From Pleodorina starrii (lineage: Eukaryota; Chlorophyta; Chlorophyceae; Chlamydomonadales; Volvocaceae), in NCBI GenBank assembly GCA_030267565.1, contig BRXU01000002.1, forward strand, positions 3,843,501 through 3,907,500: a stretch of DNA of 64,000 nucleotides, in the 5' to 3' direction. Position 1 is the stretch's first letter. Each line of letters opens with the position of its first letter. Position numbers and translations under genes: made by a program. This document shows positions 49,201-57,884 of the stretch, piece by piece. The notes beneath the pieces were generated by a model. That model was given only the letters and a program-made list of their open reading frames with translations, ran no database searches and was not told the DNA's origin.

Positions 49201-49480
49201 CCCCGCGGGCCGCTCCCGCCTGCTCCTCCTCCACCTCCGTCAGGCGCCTGCTGGAGGGCAAGCTGCGCCGGGTGCACCACTTCATGCCGGTTGACTTCGG
49301 CCGCGACCGCTTATTCCTCAGTATGCGGGTGAGGGGTTGGGGGAGGGAGCGAGCCAGTGCCGGTAGCAAATAGCCTTGACCGCGGCCCCTGGCTTCTGGA
49401 CGCAGTACTCAGCTGCAGCTTGCGGGGGAGTGTCAGGACATGAAGGTGCGCCATGAGGAGGTTGAGGACTCAATCGCTCG
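49201..49480 (+). CDS. Possible two exons of an unrecognised plus-strand gene
   Basis: A frame ending at a GTGAGG donor (exon end 49328) reads RRLLEGKLRRVHHFMPVDFG then RDRLFLSMR. A CTGCAG acceptor follows, with the next exon starting at 49419 in the same phase and reading LAGECQDMKVRHEEVEDSI. The two pieces look like real charged protein sequence and splice cleanly, but no family is recognised and no start was fixed. The second exon runs straight into the repeat unit carrying AP2 fragments, and its first 21 bases recur at 50747. This may be the host gene disrupted by, or parental to, the repeats. Confidence 0.35.
49414..49439. repeat. 26-bp direct repeat, left copy
   Basis: These 26 bases recur exactly at 50742-50767. 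The pair brackets the first AP2 fold-back unit, as if this 1.3-kb segment arose by insertion or tandem duplication. Confidence 0.85.
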
Positions 49481-49533
49481 TGGATGGTTCTGTCGGTGCC
49501 TCCGCTGTCGTTTGCAGTGTTTCGCGACACACC

Positions 49534-49602
49534 CTGCGTCGCCTGTGGCGGCTGCAGTGGGAGAACGACCACAAGGAGGCCCTTTGGCGGCTGGCGGTCC
49601 AA
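49534..49602 (+). pseudogene. KEALWRLA-motif fragment, unit 1
   Basis: Reads LRRLWRLQWENDHKEALWRL in one frame. The same motif occurs in unit 2 (51268-51343) and, diverged, on the minus strand near 55.1 kb (LQWEEENKEALWRLALDGF). Unit 2 has a GTAAGG donor straight after the motif that unit 1 has lost. It looks like a short exon copied with the AP2 exon; the parental protein is not recognised. Confidence 0.55.
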
Positions 49603-49793
49603 GGCATCACGGGTTTCCCGATCGTGCGCGGGCAAGCACTTCGCGCGCCATGATTCAGCAGCACATCTGGATGGATAGATGGTTCCGCACTCCGCATCTT
49701 CTGTCAACACACATACGCACGCACACACGCGCACACGCACCCACCTCGCTCGCTTGCCCCGTCGCCCACCCTCCACACCGCTAGGCATTGCAG

Positions 49794-49972
49794 GAACCGC
49801 AGGTGGAAGGCCCATCTTTGGGACTCAATTCGTGCGGCACAGCAAGACCTCCAAGCGCCATCGCAAACGGGGGAAGCAGGTGTACTTGGGCGTGTACGGT
49901 GCTGAGCTGGAAGCAGCTCGTGCGTACGACAAGGCGGCCATCGTCTTCCTGGGCCCCAAAGCCCAAACCAAC
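49794..49972 (+). pseudogene. AP2-domain exon, copy 1 sense arm (frameshifted)
   Basis: Flanked by TTGCAG acceptor and GTAAGT donor. It encodes the C-terminal part of an AP2/ERF DNA-binding domain ([20 protein letters not shown], then [15 protein letters not shown]). It is 179 bp long, against 175 bp in intact copies. Three extra bases add a Ser, but one more base at GACTCAATT breaks the frame between RRWKAHLWD and the YLG strand. Confidence 0.8.
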
Positions 49973-50061
49973 GTAAGTGCCGTGCGTGGTGGTTGGTGTG
50001 GTTGTTGTGGTTGGCGCTGTACCGCCTCAACAACAACCATACCAACCACCACAGCATTGAC

Positions 50062-50239
50062 ATTGGTTTTGGCTTCGGGGACCAGGAGGACGATGGCCGC
50101 CATGTCGTACGCACGAGCTGCTTCCAGCTCAGTGTCGTACATGCCCAGGTACACCTGTTTCCCCCGTTTGCGACGGCACTTGGAGGTCTTGCTGTGCCGC
50201 ACGGATGAGTCTCAAAGACGGGCCTCCCACCTGTGGTCC
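50062..50239 (-). pseudogene. AP2-domain exon, copy 1 antisense arm (nonsense)
   Basis: The mirror copy reads [20 protein letters not shown] on the minus strand. Length is 178 bp and frame is kept, but the conserved LWD Trp codon is TGA, so it cannot encode the domain. Its 3' edge is GTCAAT rather than a GTAAGT donor. Confidence 0.8.
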
Positions 50240-50439
50240 CTGCAGTGCCTACCGGTGTGGAGGGCGGGCGGGGCGAGTGATCGAGGTGGGTGCGTATGCG
50301 CGCGTGTGTGCGTGTGTGTATGCATATACGGCGTGCCCTTCTGGCCGCCCGGATGGGAATGCGTGCGTGCTAGACGGATGCAACAAGGGGCGGCGGAACA
50401 GGGCAGTACACGTGACTAGCAAATCTGGCGATCAAGGGG

Positions 50440-51160
50440 TAAGTGCACGTGGTGGGCGCACGTGTCGGTGAATCATGTGGTCCGCATACGTGTCTAGCAT
50501 GAAGCCGGAAGGCACGTGCTTACCACGTGGCAAAGTCATCTATCATACAATCAGCGTTCCATTTATCGCAACGTAAAGCCATTCAAATGTCGCATTAGGT
50601 ACACTTCCTTAGGCCTATTCGTTGCAATCGTGGGGATGCGTCTAATCGTTCTACACGACGGCCTGGCGTCCCGCTAACGGACCCCGCACCCCTATCCTCG
50701 CTCGGCACGCACCTCTGTCAAACGCGCGCGGGACTTAGGGTTGCAGCTTGCGGGGGAGTGTCAGGACTAAGAAAGTTTTACGCTGGACCGTAGGCCCGAG
50801 CGTGGGTTAAGGGAACAGACTGATGCCTCATCGGCGGGTACAGCCCATTACCGCGGTGACCGCCTTTTTGACTAAGATGGGTTGCTTCTCCCACCCACTC
50901 AGTGTCTGGACTCCATCTCACGCGGATCACATCTGGGTACCCGCACGCATTCTTCCCAGATGTGCCAGACACATCATCGTTGAACATACAACCGTACAAC
51001 CGTGATGAGTTCTACCAGTGCAGGGGACAGGGACATGGCTAAAGAGCCATGCGGTAACCTGTTGTTCGTTCCCACACCAGGGCCCCCATCGGTCACCCAG
51101 CCCTCTGCAAAGGCCGGGTACCGGTGACCTCTCGGCCACCAATTCAGTGCCCTAACTCTC
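50440..51160. other. Spacer between AP2 units 1 and 2
   Basis: No gene. It contains the right copy of the 26-bp direct repeat (50742-50767). About 51.17 kb marks the start of unit 2, where GTCAGGACATGAAGGTGCGC matches unit 1 at 49432. Confidence 0.5.
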
Positions 51161-51546
51161 AGGCACTTCCTAGGAATGTCAGGACATGAAGGTGCGCCAT
51201 GACGTCCTCGTGGATTCGCATGATGGCCCTGCTGTCGGTGCCTCCGCTGTCGTTTGCGGTGATTCGTGACACCCTGCGTCGCCTGTGGCGGCTGCGGCGG
51301 GAGAGCGACCACAAGGAGGCCCTTTGGCGGCTGGCGGTCCAAGTAAGGCATTACGGGTTTCTCGATCGTGCGCGGGCAAGCACGTCGAGCGCCATGATTC
51401 AGCAGCACATCTGGATGGATAGATGGTTCCGCACTCCGCACCTCCTGTCTACACACATACGCGCGTGCACACGCACGCACACACGCGCACACGCACCCAC
51501 CTCAATCGCTCGCCCCGCTCGCCCTCCACACCGCTAGGCATTGCAG

Positions 51547-51725
51547 GAACCGCAGGTGGGAGGCCCATATTTGGGACTCAATTCGTGCGGCACAGCAAGA
51601 CCTCCAAGCGCCGTCGCAAACGGGGGAAGCAGGTGTACCTGGGCATGTACGGCGCTGAGCTGGAAGCAGCTCGTGCGTACGACATGCCGGCGATCGTCTT
51701 CATGGGGCCCCGAGCAAAGACCAAC
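51547..51725 (+). pseudogene. AP2-domain exon, copy 2 sense arm (frameshifted)
   Basis: 179 bp between TTGCAG and GTAAGT. It shares the GACTCAATT one-base insertion with copy 1, so these two sense arms descend from one already broken exon. Downstream frame reads [20 protein letters not shown]. Confidence 0.8.
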
Positions 51726-51814
51726 GTAAGTGCCGTGTGTGGTGTTTGGTGTGGTTATTGTGGTTGGCGTTGTACCACCTCATCAACAACCATACCAACC
51801 ACCACGGCATTTAC

Positions 51815-51989
51815 GTTGGTCTTGGCTCTGGGCCCCAGAAAGACGATCGCCGGCATGTCGTACGCACGAGCTGCTTCCAGCTCAGTCTCGTACATGCCCA
51901 GGTACACCTGCTTCCCCCGTTTGCGACGGCGCTTGGAGGTCTTGTGTCGCACGGATGAGTCCCAAATATGGGCCTCCCACCTGCGGTTC
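51815..51989 (-). pseudogene. AP2-domain exon, copy 2 antisense arm (frame intact)
   Basis: 175 bp with the frame open across the whole domain: [20 protein letters not shown], then [20 protein letters not shown] and [19 protein letters not shown] acceptor and GTAAAT donor are present. In AP2 proteins the WEA strand and the YLG-F/Y...AA-AYD helix form the DNA-binding fold. It could be a working exon if upstream exons exist on the minus strand; none was recognised. Confidence 0.7.
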
Positions 51990-52029
51990 CTGCAATGCCT
52001 AGCGGTGTGGAGGGCGGGCGGCCGCAATG

Positions 52030-53131
52030 CACTGTACCAACGGTAACGTCAGCCAGGTCTCCGCCGGCGGCGGCGGCGGCGGCGGCCGCTTCCGCCGGCG
52101 ACGGTGGAGGCGGTGGCCACGCCGCCGACGTCAGGCTACAAGCTGCCCGCCCCGCCGCTGCCAAAAGCGGGTACGGTGCACGGTCGGCGGCTTCGACGGC
52201 ATAGACGGCGCCCTTCCCGGCGCAGTACGCACGGCGGCGTACCGTTTGGCCCGCAGAGTGCCGAAACCGTGCGGTAGACGCCAACCATCTCCATGCCGGC
52301 GTCGGCGGCGGCGGCGGCGCTGACGGTGCGCGCCAGCAAATGGCGGCGGCGTTTCGGGCTTCGACGGCAACGGCAGCGGCGTGGTGACGCACGGCGATGT
52401 CGACGGCAGCTGCGGTGACGTCAGCAAGGACGCTGCTCGGCTGGTGCGTGGACCCGCTTGATCAGGGCGACGGCCCTGGCGCGCGCCTTGGTGGAGGCGG
52501 TGAACCAATGGCTTGTATTTGGCCACGAGAATAACATGGAGGCATTGGGATGCATGCTGTTGTTGAGAAATGAATCGGCTTACGATGGATGTAGACCCCG
52601 AGAATGTCGATCAATTAATAAATCAATCAATGCTGCAGTAGTGGGCTCCGCAGCCACAGCAGCAGGGAGGGTGGGGTCAGCAGGGACGGCCCAGATGGGG
52701 TGCATACACGGATGCTGCTCACGCGCGCCTTGCTTGGGTCCTCCAGCAGGCTATCTACTCCTGCGTTGCGTGCTACTGTGGCTGTGGAGCCCACTGTAAT
52801 ATGCATTGATCGACATTCTCGGGGTCCACATCCATTGTAAGCCGATTCATTTATCCCAGCATGTATCCCAGCCACTGCCTCCATCTTACTGTCGTGCCCA
52901 ATATCAAGCCACTGGTTCACCGCCTCCGCCGGGAACCTCCGTCAGCGCCGCCTCCGCCGCCACCGGCGTGGAGACGGTTGCCGTCTACCGCAAGGCTTCG
53001 GCGCTCTGCGGCACCTACGGCATGCCGCCGTACTGCGCCGGGAAGGGCGCCGTCGACGCCGTCGACGCCGCCGACCGTGCACCGTACCCGCCTTTAGCAG
53101 CGGCGGGACCGGCAGCTTGTAGCCTGACGTC
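52030..53131. repeat. Large imperfect inverted repeat joining AP2 units 2 and 3
   Basis: The left half read on the minus strand matches the right half on the plus strand. GTGCACCGTACCCGC with the following AGCTTGTAGCCTGACGTC is found on minus near 52131-52180 and on plus near 53085-53130. The block ending in the conserved GTGAACCA(A/G)TGGCTTG is at 52494-52622 and mirrored at 52803-52932. The centre is near 52.7 kb. AP2 exons lie just outside on both sides, so the four AP2 copies between 51.5 and 53.7 kb form nested palindromes. Confidence 0.8.
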
Positions 53132-53185
53132 GTCGTGGCCTATGCCTCCCCCGTCGCCCACCCTTCACACCGCTAGGCATTGCAG

Positions 53186-53360
53186 GAACCGCAGGTGGGA
53201 GGCCTATCTTTGGGACTCGTTCGTGCGGCACAAGACTTCCAAGCGCCGCCGTAAACGGGGGAAGCAGGTCTATCTCGGGATGTACGGCACTGAGCTGGAA
53301 GCAGCTCGTGCGTACGACCTGGCAGCGATCGTCTTCCTGGGCCCCAAAGCCCAAACCAAC
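53186..53360 (+). pseudogene. AP2-domain exon, copy 3 sense arm (frame intact)
   Basis: 175 bp, open: [20 protein letters not shown], then [20 protein letters not shown] and [19 protein letters not shown] acceptor, GTAAGT donor. Upstream on the same strand an open frame (about 52806-53130) reads VETVAVYRKASALCGTYGMP and AAGPAACSLTS, which may be an earlier coding part. Of all copies this has the best chance of belonging to a live AP2 gene, but the next exon would have to lie beyond its own reverse complement. Confidence 0.68.
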
Positions 53361-53449
53361 GTAAGTGCCGTGTGTGGTGTTTGGTGTGGTTGTTGTGGTT
53401 GGCGTTGTGCCACCTCAACAACAACCATACCAACCACCACAGCATTTAC

Positions 53450-53624
53450 GTTGGTCTTGGCTCTGGGCCCCAGGAAGACGATCGCTGCCAGGTCGTACGC
53501 ACGAGCTGCTTCCAGCTCAGTGCCGTACATCCCGAGATAGACCTGCTTCCCCCGTTTACGGCGGCGCTTGGAAGTCTTGTGCCGCACGAACGAGTCCCAA
53601 AGATGGGCCTCCCACCTGCGGTTC
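53450..53624 (-). pseudogene. AP2-domain exon, copy 3 antisense arm (frame intact)
   Basis: 175 bp mirror copy: [59 protein letters not shown] acceptor, GTAAAT donor. Differences from the sense arm are few and mostly silent or conservative, suggesting a recent duplication or conversion between arms. Confidence 0.72.
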
Positions 53625-53686
53625 CTGCAATGCCTAGCGGTGTGGAGGTCGGGCAACGGGGCATGCAAGCGATCGGTTCAATCAAT

Positions 53687-53768
53687 CCACTTCCCCTTCG
53701 GTTGGAGCTGATGACTGGCCCACTTCCCCTGGAGCTGATGACTGGCCCACTTCCCCTGGAGCTGACGG
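53687..53768. repeat. 27-bp minisatellite, about three units
   Basis: Unit CCCACTTCCCCTGGAGCTGA plus TGACTGG, with the first unit slightly longer. It lies just outside fold-back 3. Confidence 0.85.
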
Positions 53769-54945
53769 CTGCTCCCGTCCTGCATGGATGGGACATGGGA
53801 CGATGGAACAGGGCAGTACATACTACGAGATCTCCCATCCGCTTACCATTTCAACGGCTCATGTACAGCAGATACGCCTGTATGTGTGGTAGATGCCGCT
53901 TCCGGGGGGCCGGCGCCGTGATTGAATGATTCGTAAGACGGCATCAATGTATGCTGGCGGCAATGTCATGCAAGGGGACCCGCCTTTGAACAGCGCAGCG
54001 GCTGACAGATTAGTGAAACATGAATCTTGGGCTGCTGGGTAGATGAACGCCGTTAGTTCGGAAGCAAGCTCGGCGGGCGACGATTGTTGAACTAACTTCG
54101 CTGCAGTCCGTCCGTTTGCCGCACGCACGCACCAAGCCGGCGAGCGAGGCAGCAGGTTGACAATCGCAGCGCATGTACGACGACTTCCTGTAATAATGTT
54201 CGCCAAAACATGCAAAGAGCAAGTGAGCAAAGTATGTACGTGTGCGAAGATCGCCTCACGTGTAAAATGAGTGCCGTATACATGCAACGGTTTGACATCA
54301 GCAGCAGATGACGGGTCGCATTATCACATTGTACAATACCTTGCGGTCCCTGTATCGATGTGTTAGCGTTAAATTATGAGCTGCCTGCGTTGCGTGGTCT
54401 GAATGTATGTATCCTTGCTTGGAACGAATGATGAATGCGGACTGCTGGTACGGTATAAGTAAACGCCAAGCATGCACAGTCTCGGCCTATATACACAGAC
54501 AAATTGGAGCTATTGCATCATCACGCATCATCATTCATTCCAGCGTATGTGTTGTGTACGCAGCTAGCGTAAAAGAGATGCAAGCAACTAGCCCTAACTA
54601 ACTACTACGTAGCTTCTGGGCGCTTCTTCGCATGTTGGCATACATGCATGCGCGATCGAGGGATGCCACCAACCAGGAGATCAGCGCAAATAGGTTTTGA
54701 ACTACGGGGCGGACGGATTTAAGCAGACTGCAGAGTACGGAGTCGCCTGGGCCGCTCCGCTCGCCTCCCACTGTCGTACGTTTGCGTCTCCTCCGCTCCC
54801 CCTTCAAATCAGGCTATAAGCAAGGCTTCCGCTCTTCCATGCAATCCATGCGCAAACGCATATCAGTTGCACTACTCTGGGAACGGGTCCCCTTCATTTT
54901 GCGGTAATATTACCGTACATTTTGGCAATTATTCATTTAGGGCCT
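53769..54945. other. No gene recognised
   Basis: Open frames are short and unlike proteins. GC content is lower than in the genic parts. Confidence 0.5.
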
Positions 54946-55324
54946 TTATTTCACCGGTTGTATGTCCGCGCACGCAACGTGAGTGCATCGATCGCGAACG
55001 CTGGGAACGAACCCGTCCAACGCCAACCTCCACAAGGCCTCTTTGTTCTCTTCTTCCCACTGAAGTTGGCACATGTGTCTCACAGTGCGCCAATGATCCT
55101 TGAGTGTTGCCGCCATTGCTTCCTCAGGCACGCAGCTGCTCGTCTTCCAACGCATCCCGAATGAGTTCCAGTTCGTTCGCTCGGTGTTTGGCAGCCAAGC
55201 GATCGTAGTAGAGATCCGTCTGAAGATGCGTCGCCATTTCAACGGTCACCTTCTCACCTACCTGCTGGGTTAATCCCACCGCAGCCTCACGCACCCGCTG
55301 AGAGTGTCTGTCAGGATCTGTCAA
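54946..55324 (-). pseudogene. Frameshifted relic of the KEALWRLA protein
   Basis: Two overlapping minus-strand frames join if one base is skipped near 55130. The first reads LYYDRLAAKHRANELELIRD and DALEDEQLRA. The second continues PEEAMAATLKDHWRTVRHMC, then QLQWEEENKEALWRLALDGF. The motif QWE--(H/N)KEALWRLA is shared with the fragments next to AP2 units 1 and 2, which links all three to one parent, probably a dispersed gene or transposon ORF. Not recognised further. Confidence 0.6.
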
Positions 55325-57112
55325 GGACGGGATTTTCCCGGCGGAACACGGCCCTGGGACATATCATGCCCACCTGTGAGGCCTGATTATCTAAACCTTC
55401 AGTTTTTTGCACGGCAAAAATATCTTCAGATTTCCAAAGTTTCTCCCCAAATATGTATTCTTATCTTAAGATAGCCACCCTGCTACCTATCTCTGCTGGC
55501 GGTGGCGCTGTTGCATCTCGCTCCATCCGTGCTGTCCAATACCCGCGCGCCATGCTATGTATGGTAGTCGAAGACATTCATTTCCCAGCGTGGGATAGAT
55601 CCCTTTTCAATGAGGCGATTTCCATTCGCCGGTGAATTGCTTGGTTAGTGGCCTGCTGGCCTATCTAGATGTTCCTTTGCGTGGGTTTGCTGCGGTACGG
55701 CAAAGCAAGAAGCCCCACACCCGTTTATTTACAAACCCTGGGCACGCACCCCGCCAATGCAACTGTCGTCCCCCCGCTTGGGAAGGTGCAAGTACTAGAG
55801 CAAGGGGGTGAGGAAAACGCCGCTATAACACTTCTATCTGCCGGCCGACGCGCACCTAACCGCGACGCCGCTTGCTACTCTCCGTGCCGGCCAGCGGCCA
55901 CCAGCGCTCTGCCCAGCTGCCTACTGCCCCCATTAGCATGCGGCAGCGCACACCCCCCAAGCAGGAGGATATCAGTCCGCACCGCGGCCCGCGAACAAAT
56001 GGTCCCAACAAACAACAAAAACAAAGCGGCCGCACCGCAACCGGATCACCGACCAACTGACACGTGCGCCCTGATACCCTCGAGCGATGCCCAGGCAGAG
56101 GCAAGCGATGGGGGAGGCAAAAGGTACCTACCAGAGTCAAGGCAAACCCCCCGCCGTAAGACCGGCCTAAATCCGAAGGCGCACGAACCCAAGGCCAGAC
56201 GCACACGGCGGCACACACAGAAACACGCGAGCACCCGCGCGACTGCGCAACCCAGGAACGAGCGCGACGAGAACCAGGGGATGGCGGGCGGGCAACGAAA
56301 CCGCGTACTAGCGCGAGAAAGTAACAACGAGGTTGGCCGCCGACTGCCTGCGAGTTGATAAAGGCTGCAACAAGTACCGCTCACGCACCACCAAACAAAC
56401 AAGAAAAGACGAGAAAACAAACCCCGACAAGCTGTTCAACTGCCGTACTGATTCACCCGTACCGCTAGACCCTAGATCTAATAACAACTCCCCGTTAAAG
56501 GTCTCCCGCAACAAGTAGGCTTGCCTCGCTCCCCTTGCATCATCAACCTTGGGGAGGGAAACCCAAAATAACAAATGAACATTGGGCCCACAGAATCGTG
56601 CAATCGCACTATGGTATGTAGCTGTACCCAGCTCCTCTGTACTGGATTTATATACACACATAACGAACTCGCACCGTCACAGAAGCGCTGATGAACTGTA
56701 CGGAGCCGCAACAGCTAGCGCCGCAACTACAGCACACTACTACATACACATCCTAAGATCCTCGTTACAATATTTGACAAAAACCCTAATACTCAACAAC
56801 CCTTACCCCTACATACAAAAAAACACAGCATTCACGTACCAAATCAATGTTGAGGGTGATGCCTCCTGGCGGAGAGCCCGAAGCACTTGCTTCCCTAAGG
56901 AAGGGTGTACAGCTACTCGCTGACAAAAGGCGAACACGACTCACACATACATACATCGAGGAGCCTGCAGGATGCAAGCCAGGCGCGCGCGTGCGCCCCA
57001 CCCGCGCATGAACCCCATCCAGGCCGCCCCTGCTGACCAACCTACCCTAGCCTTTCTTCTTGCATTGGTCGACATCCGACCACTGTAACAAACCGATATA
57101 CTCATGCATCTA
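55325..57112. other. No gene recognised
   Basis: No exon supported. Minus-strand TGTAA motifs occur near 55730 and 56765, so a minus-strand 3' UTR could lie here, but no matching coding exon was seen upstream of them before the retroelement. Confidence 0.45.
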
Positions 57113-57330
57113 GATCAGCATGCATCCCAGTGCTTCCATGTCATTTTCGTGACCGAAAACCAGCCACTGGTTCGCCGCCTCCTCCTTCTCAAACGGCACG
57201 CCGCCGTATTGCGCCGGCGGGGAGGGCGCCACCGCCGCCGTCGCCGCTGCGGGCCATGCGCCGAACCCGCCTTTGGCAGTGGCAGGGGCGCCGGCAGCTC
57301 GTAGCTGGGGGTCGGCGTGGTCGCCGCCGC
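57113..57330. repeat. Diverged extra copy of the AP2-unit spacer
   Basis: GCATGCATCCCAG..CCACTGGTTCGCCGCC and the following GCC-rich stretch to CGGCAGCTCGTAGC align with 52861-53125. This fifth copy is in plus orientation, has no AP2 exon, and is cut off at 57470 by the retroelement. Confidence 0.65.
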
Positions 57331-57470
57331 CGCCGTCGCCGGCGGCAGCGCCGCCACCGGCGGCCGAGGCCTGGCTGGCGTCACAGTTGTTGTGGCGCAT
57401 GGCAGTCGCCAGGACGAACCCGCCGGTGCCGTCAATGCCGCCACTGCCGCTGGCGCCGCAGCACGGCATA

Positions 57471-57534
57471 TGTTGTATCACGCCCACTTGTGGTGGTAGT
57501 GAAAACTACCACCACAAGTGGGCGTGATACAACA
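57471..57534. repeat. 64-bp perfect hairpin at the retroelement 5' edge
   Basis: TGTTGTATCACGCCCACTTG and the next 10 bases (57471-57500) are exactly mirrored at 57505-57534 around a GAAA loop. It starts TG and ends CA like an LTR, and its last bases GATACAACA equal the end of the 336-bp LTR-like insert at 63290. It is best read as a truncated or rearranged 5' LTR. Confidence 0.9.
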
Positions 57535-57536
57535 AG

Positions 57537-57549
57537 TGGTATCGAGACC
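57537..57549 (+). promoter_or_regulatory. Candidate primer-binding site
   Basis: TGGTATCGAGACC lies 2 nt after the LTR-like end. It resembles the initiator-tRNA-Met site TGGTATCAGAGC used by many plant LTR elements, with mismatches. The position is right; the tRNA identity is inferred. Confidence 0.5.
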
Positions 57550-57884
57550 ACTCGGTCTCGTTAGCTTCCGCACCAAACTTCTCAAACCTAACACGCATTA
57601 GGATGGCTTCGTCGAGCAGCGCTGGCGGTATGGACGTGGACTCGTTGCTCCGCGCCCTTGATGGTAACTAAATTTGCTGCTCTTCACTAGCTCGTAGCGC
57701 TTGCTTCCTGTAGTTCTCTCGTTCTCTGAGCTGCCATTGCAGAGTCGGCCGTGAGCAACGGCCCGGAGCGCGTGCCACTTCTTGCGGGCGCGCAGCGCTC
57801 TGATACTGATCAGGAGGAAGTACCGCCGGGTTCTAACCGCGCTCACAAGGGTGCGGCCCCGTTCGTGTAGTAGACTTCGCCCTG

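Larger units (their letters stand above)
49708..50330. repeat. AP2 fold-back 1 (long imperfect palindrome)
   Basis: Left arm about 49708-50010 and right arm about 50025-50330 are reverse complements with scattered mismatches. The loop is about 20 nt, centred near 50017. Both arms carry the same AP2 exon, its 3' intron start (GGTTGGTGTGGTTGTTG in the left arm) and an outer CA/CG-rich tract next to CCCACCTCG. The transcript would fold into a hairpin with a stem of roughly 300 bp. Confidence 0.9.
51515..52020. repeat. AP2 fold-back 2
   Basis: Arms about 51515-51760 and 51780-52020 are reverse complements centred near 51770. The loop includes GGTTGGCGTTGTACCACC. Same architecture as fold-back 1: splice acceptor, AP2 exon, start of intron, then the mirror image. 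Confidence 0.9.
53153..53656. repeat. AP2 fold-back 3
   Basis: Arms about 53153-53395 and 53415-53656, centred near 53405. The two arms are more alike than those of fold-backs 1 and 2 and both keep the AP2 frame. Confidence 0.9.

Noticed and set aside
49680..51500. ACGCACACACGCGCACACGC tracts as CRISPR or satellite arrays
   Set aside because: They are simple dinucleotide-rich stretches at the outer ends of AP2 fold-back arms, without regular spacers.
55669..56358. 229-codon plus-strand frame
   Set aside because: Unnatural composition, no homologous pattern, no splice partners and a start in low-GC spacer.
1720..56790. AAACCCTAA-like telomere motifs (near 1723, 29530, 43476, 56781)
   Set aside because: Single scattered copies, not tandem arrays. 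Neither a telomere nor interstitial telomeric DNA.
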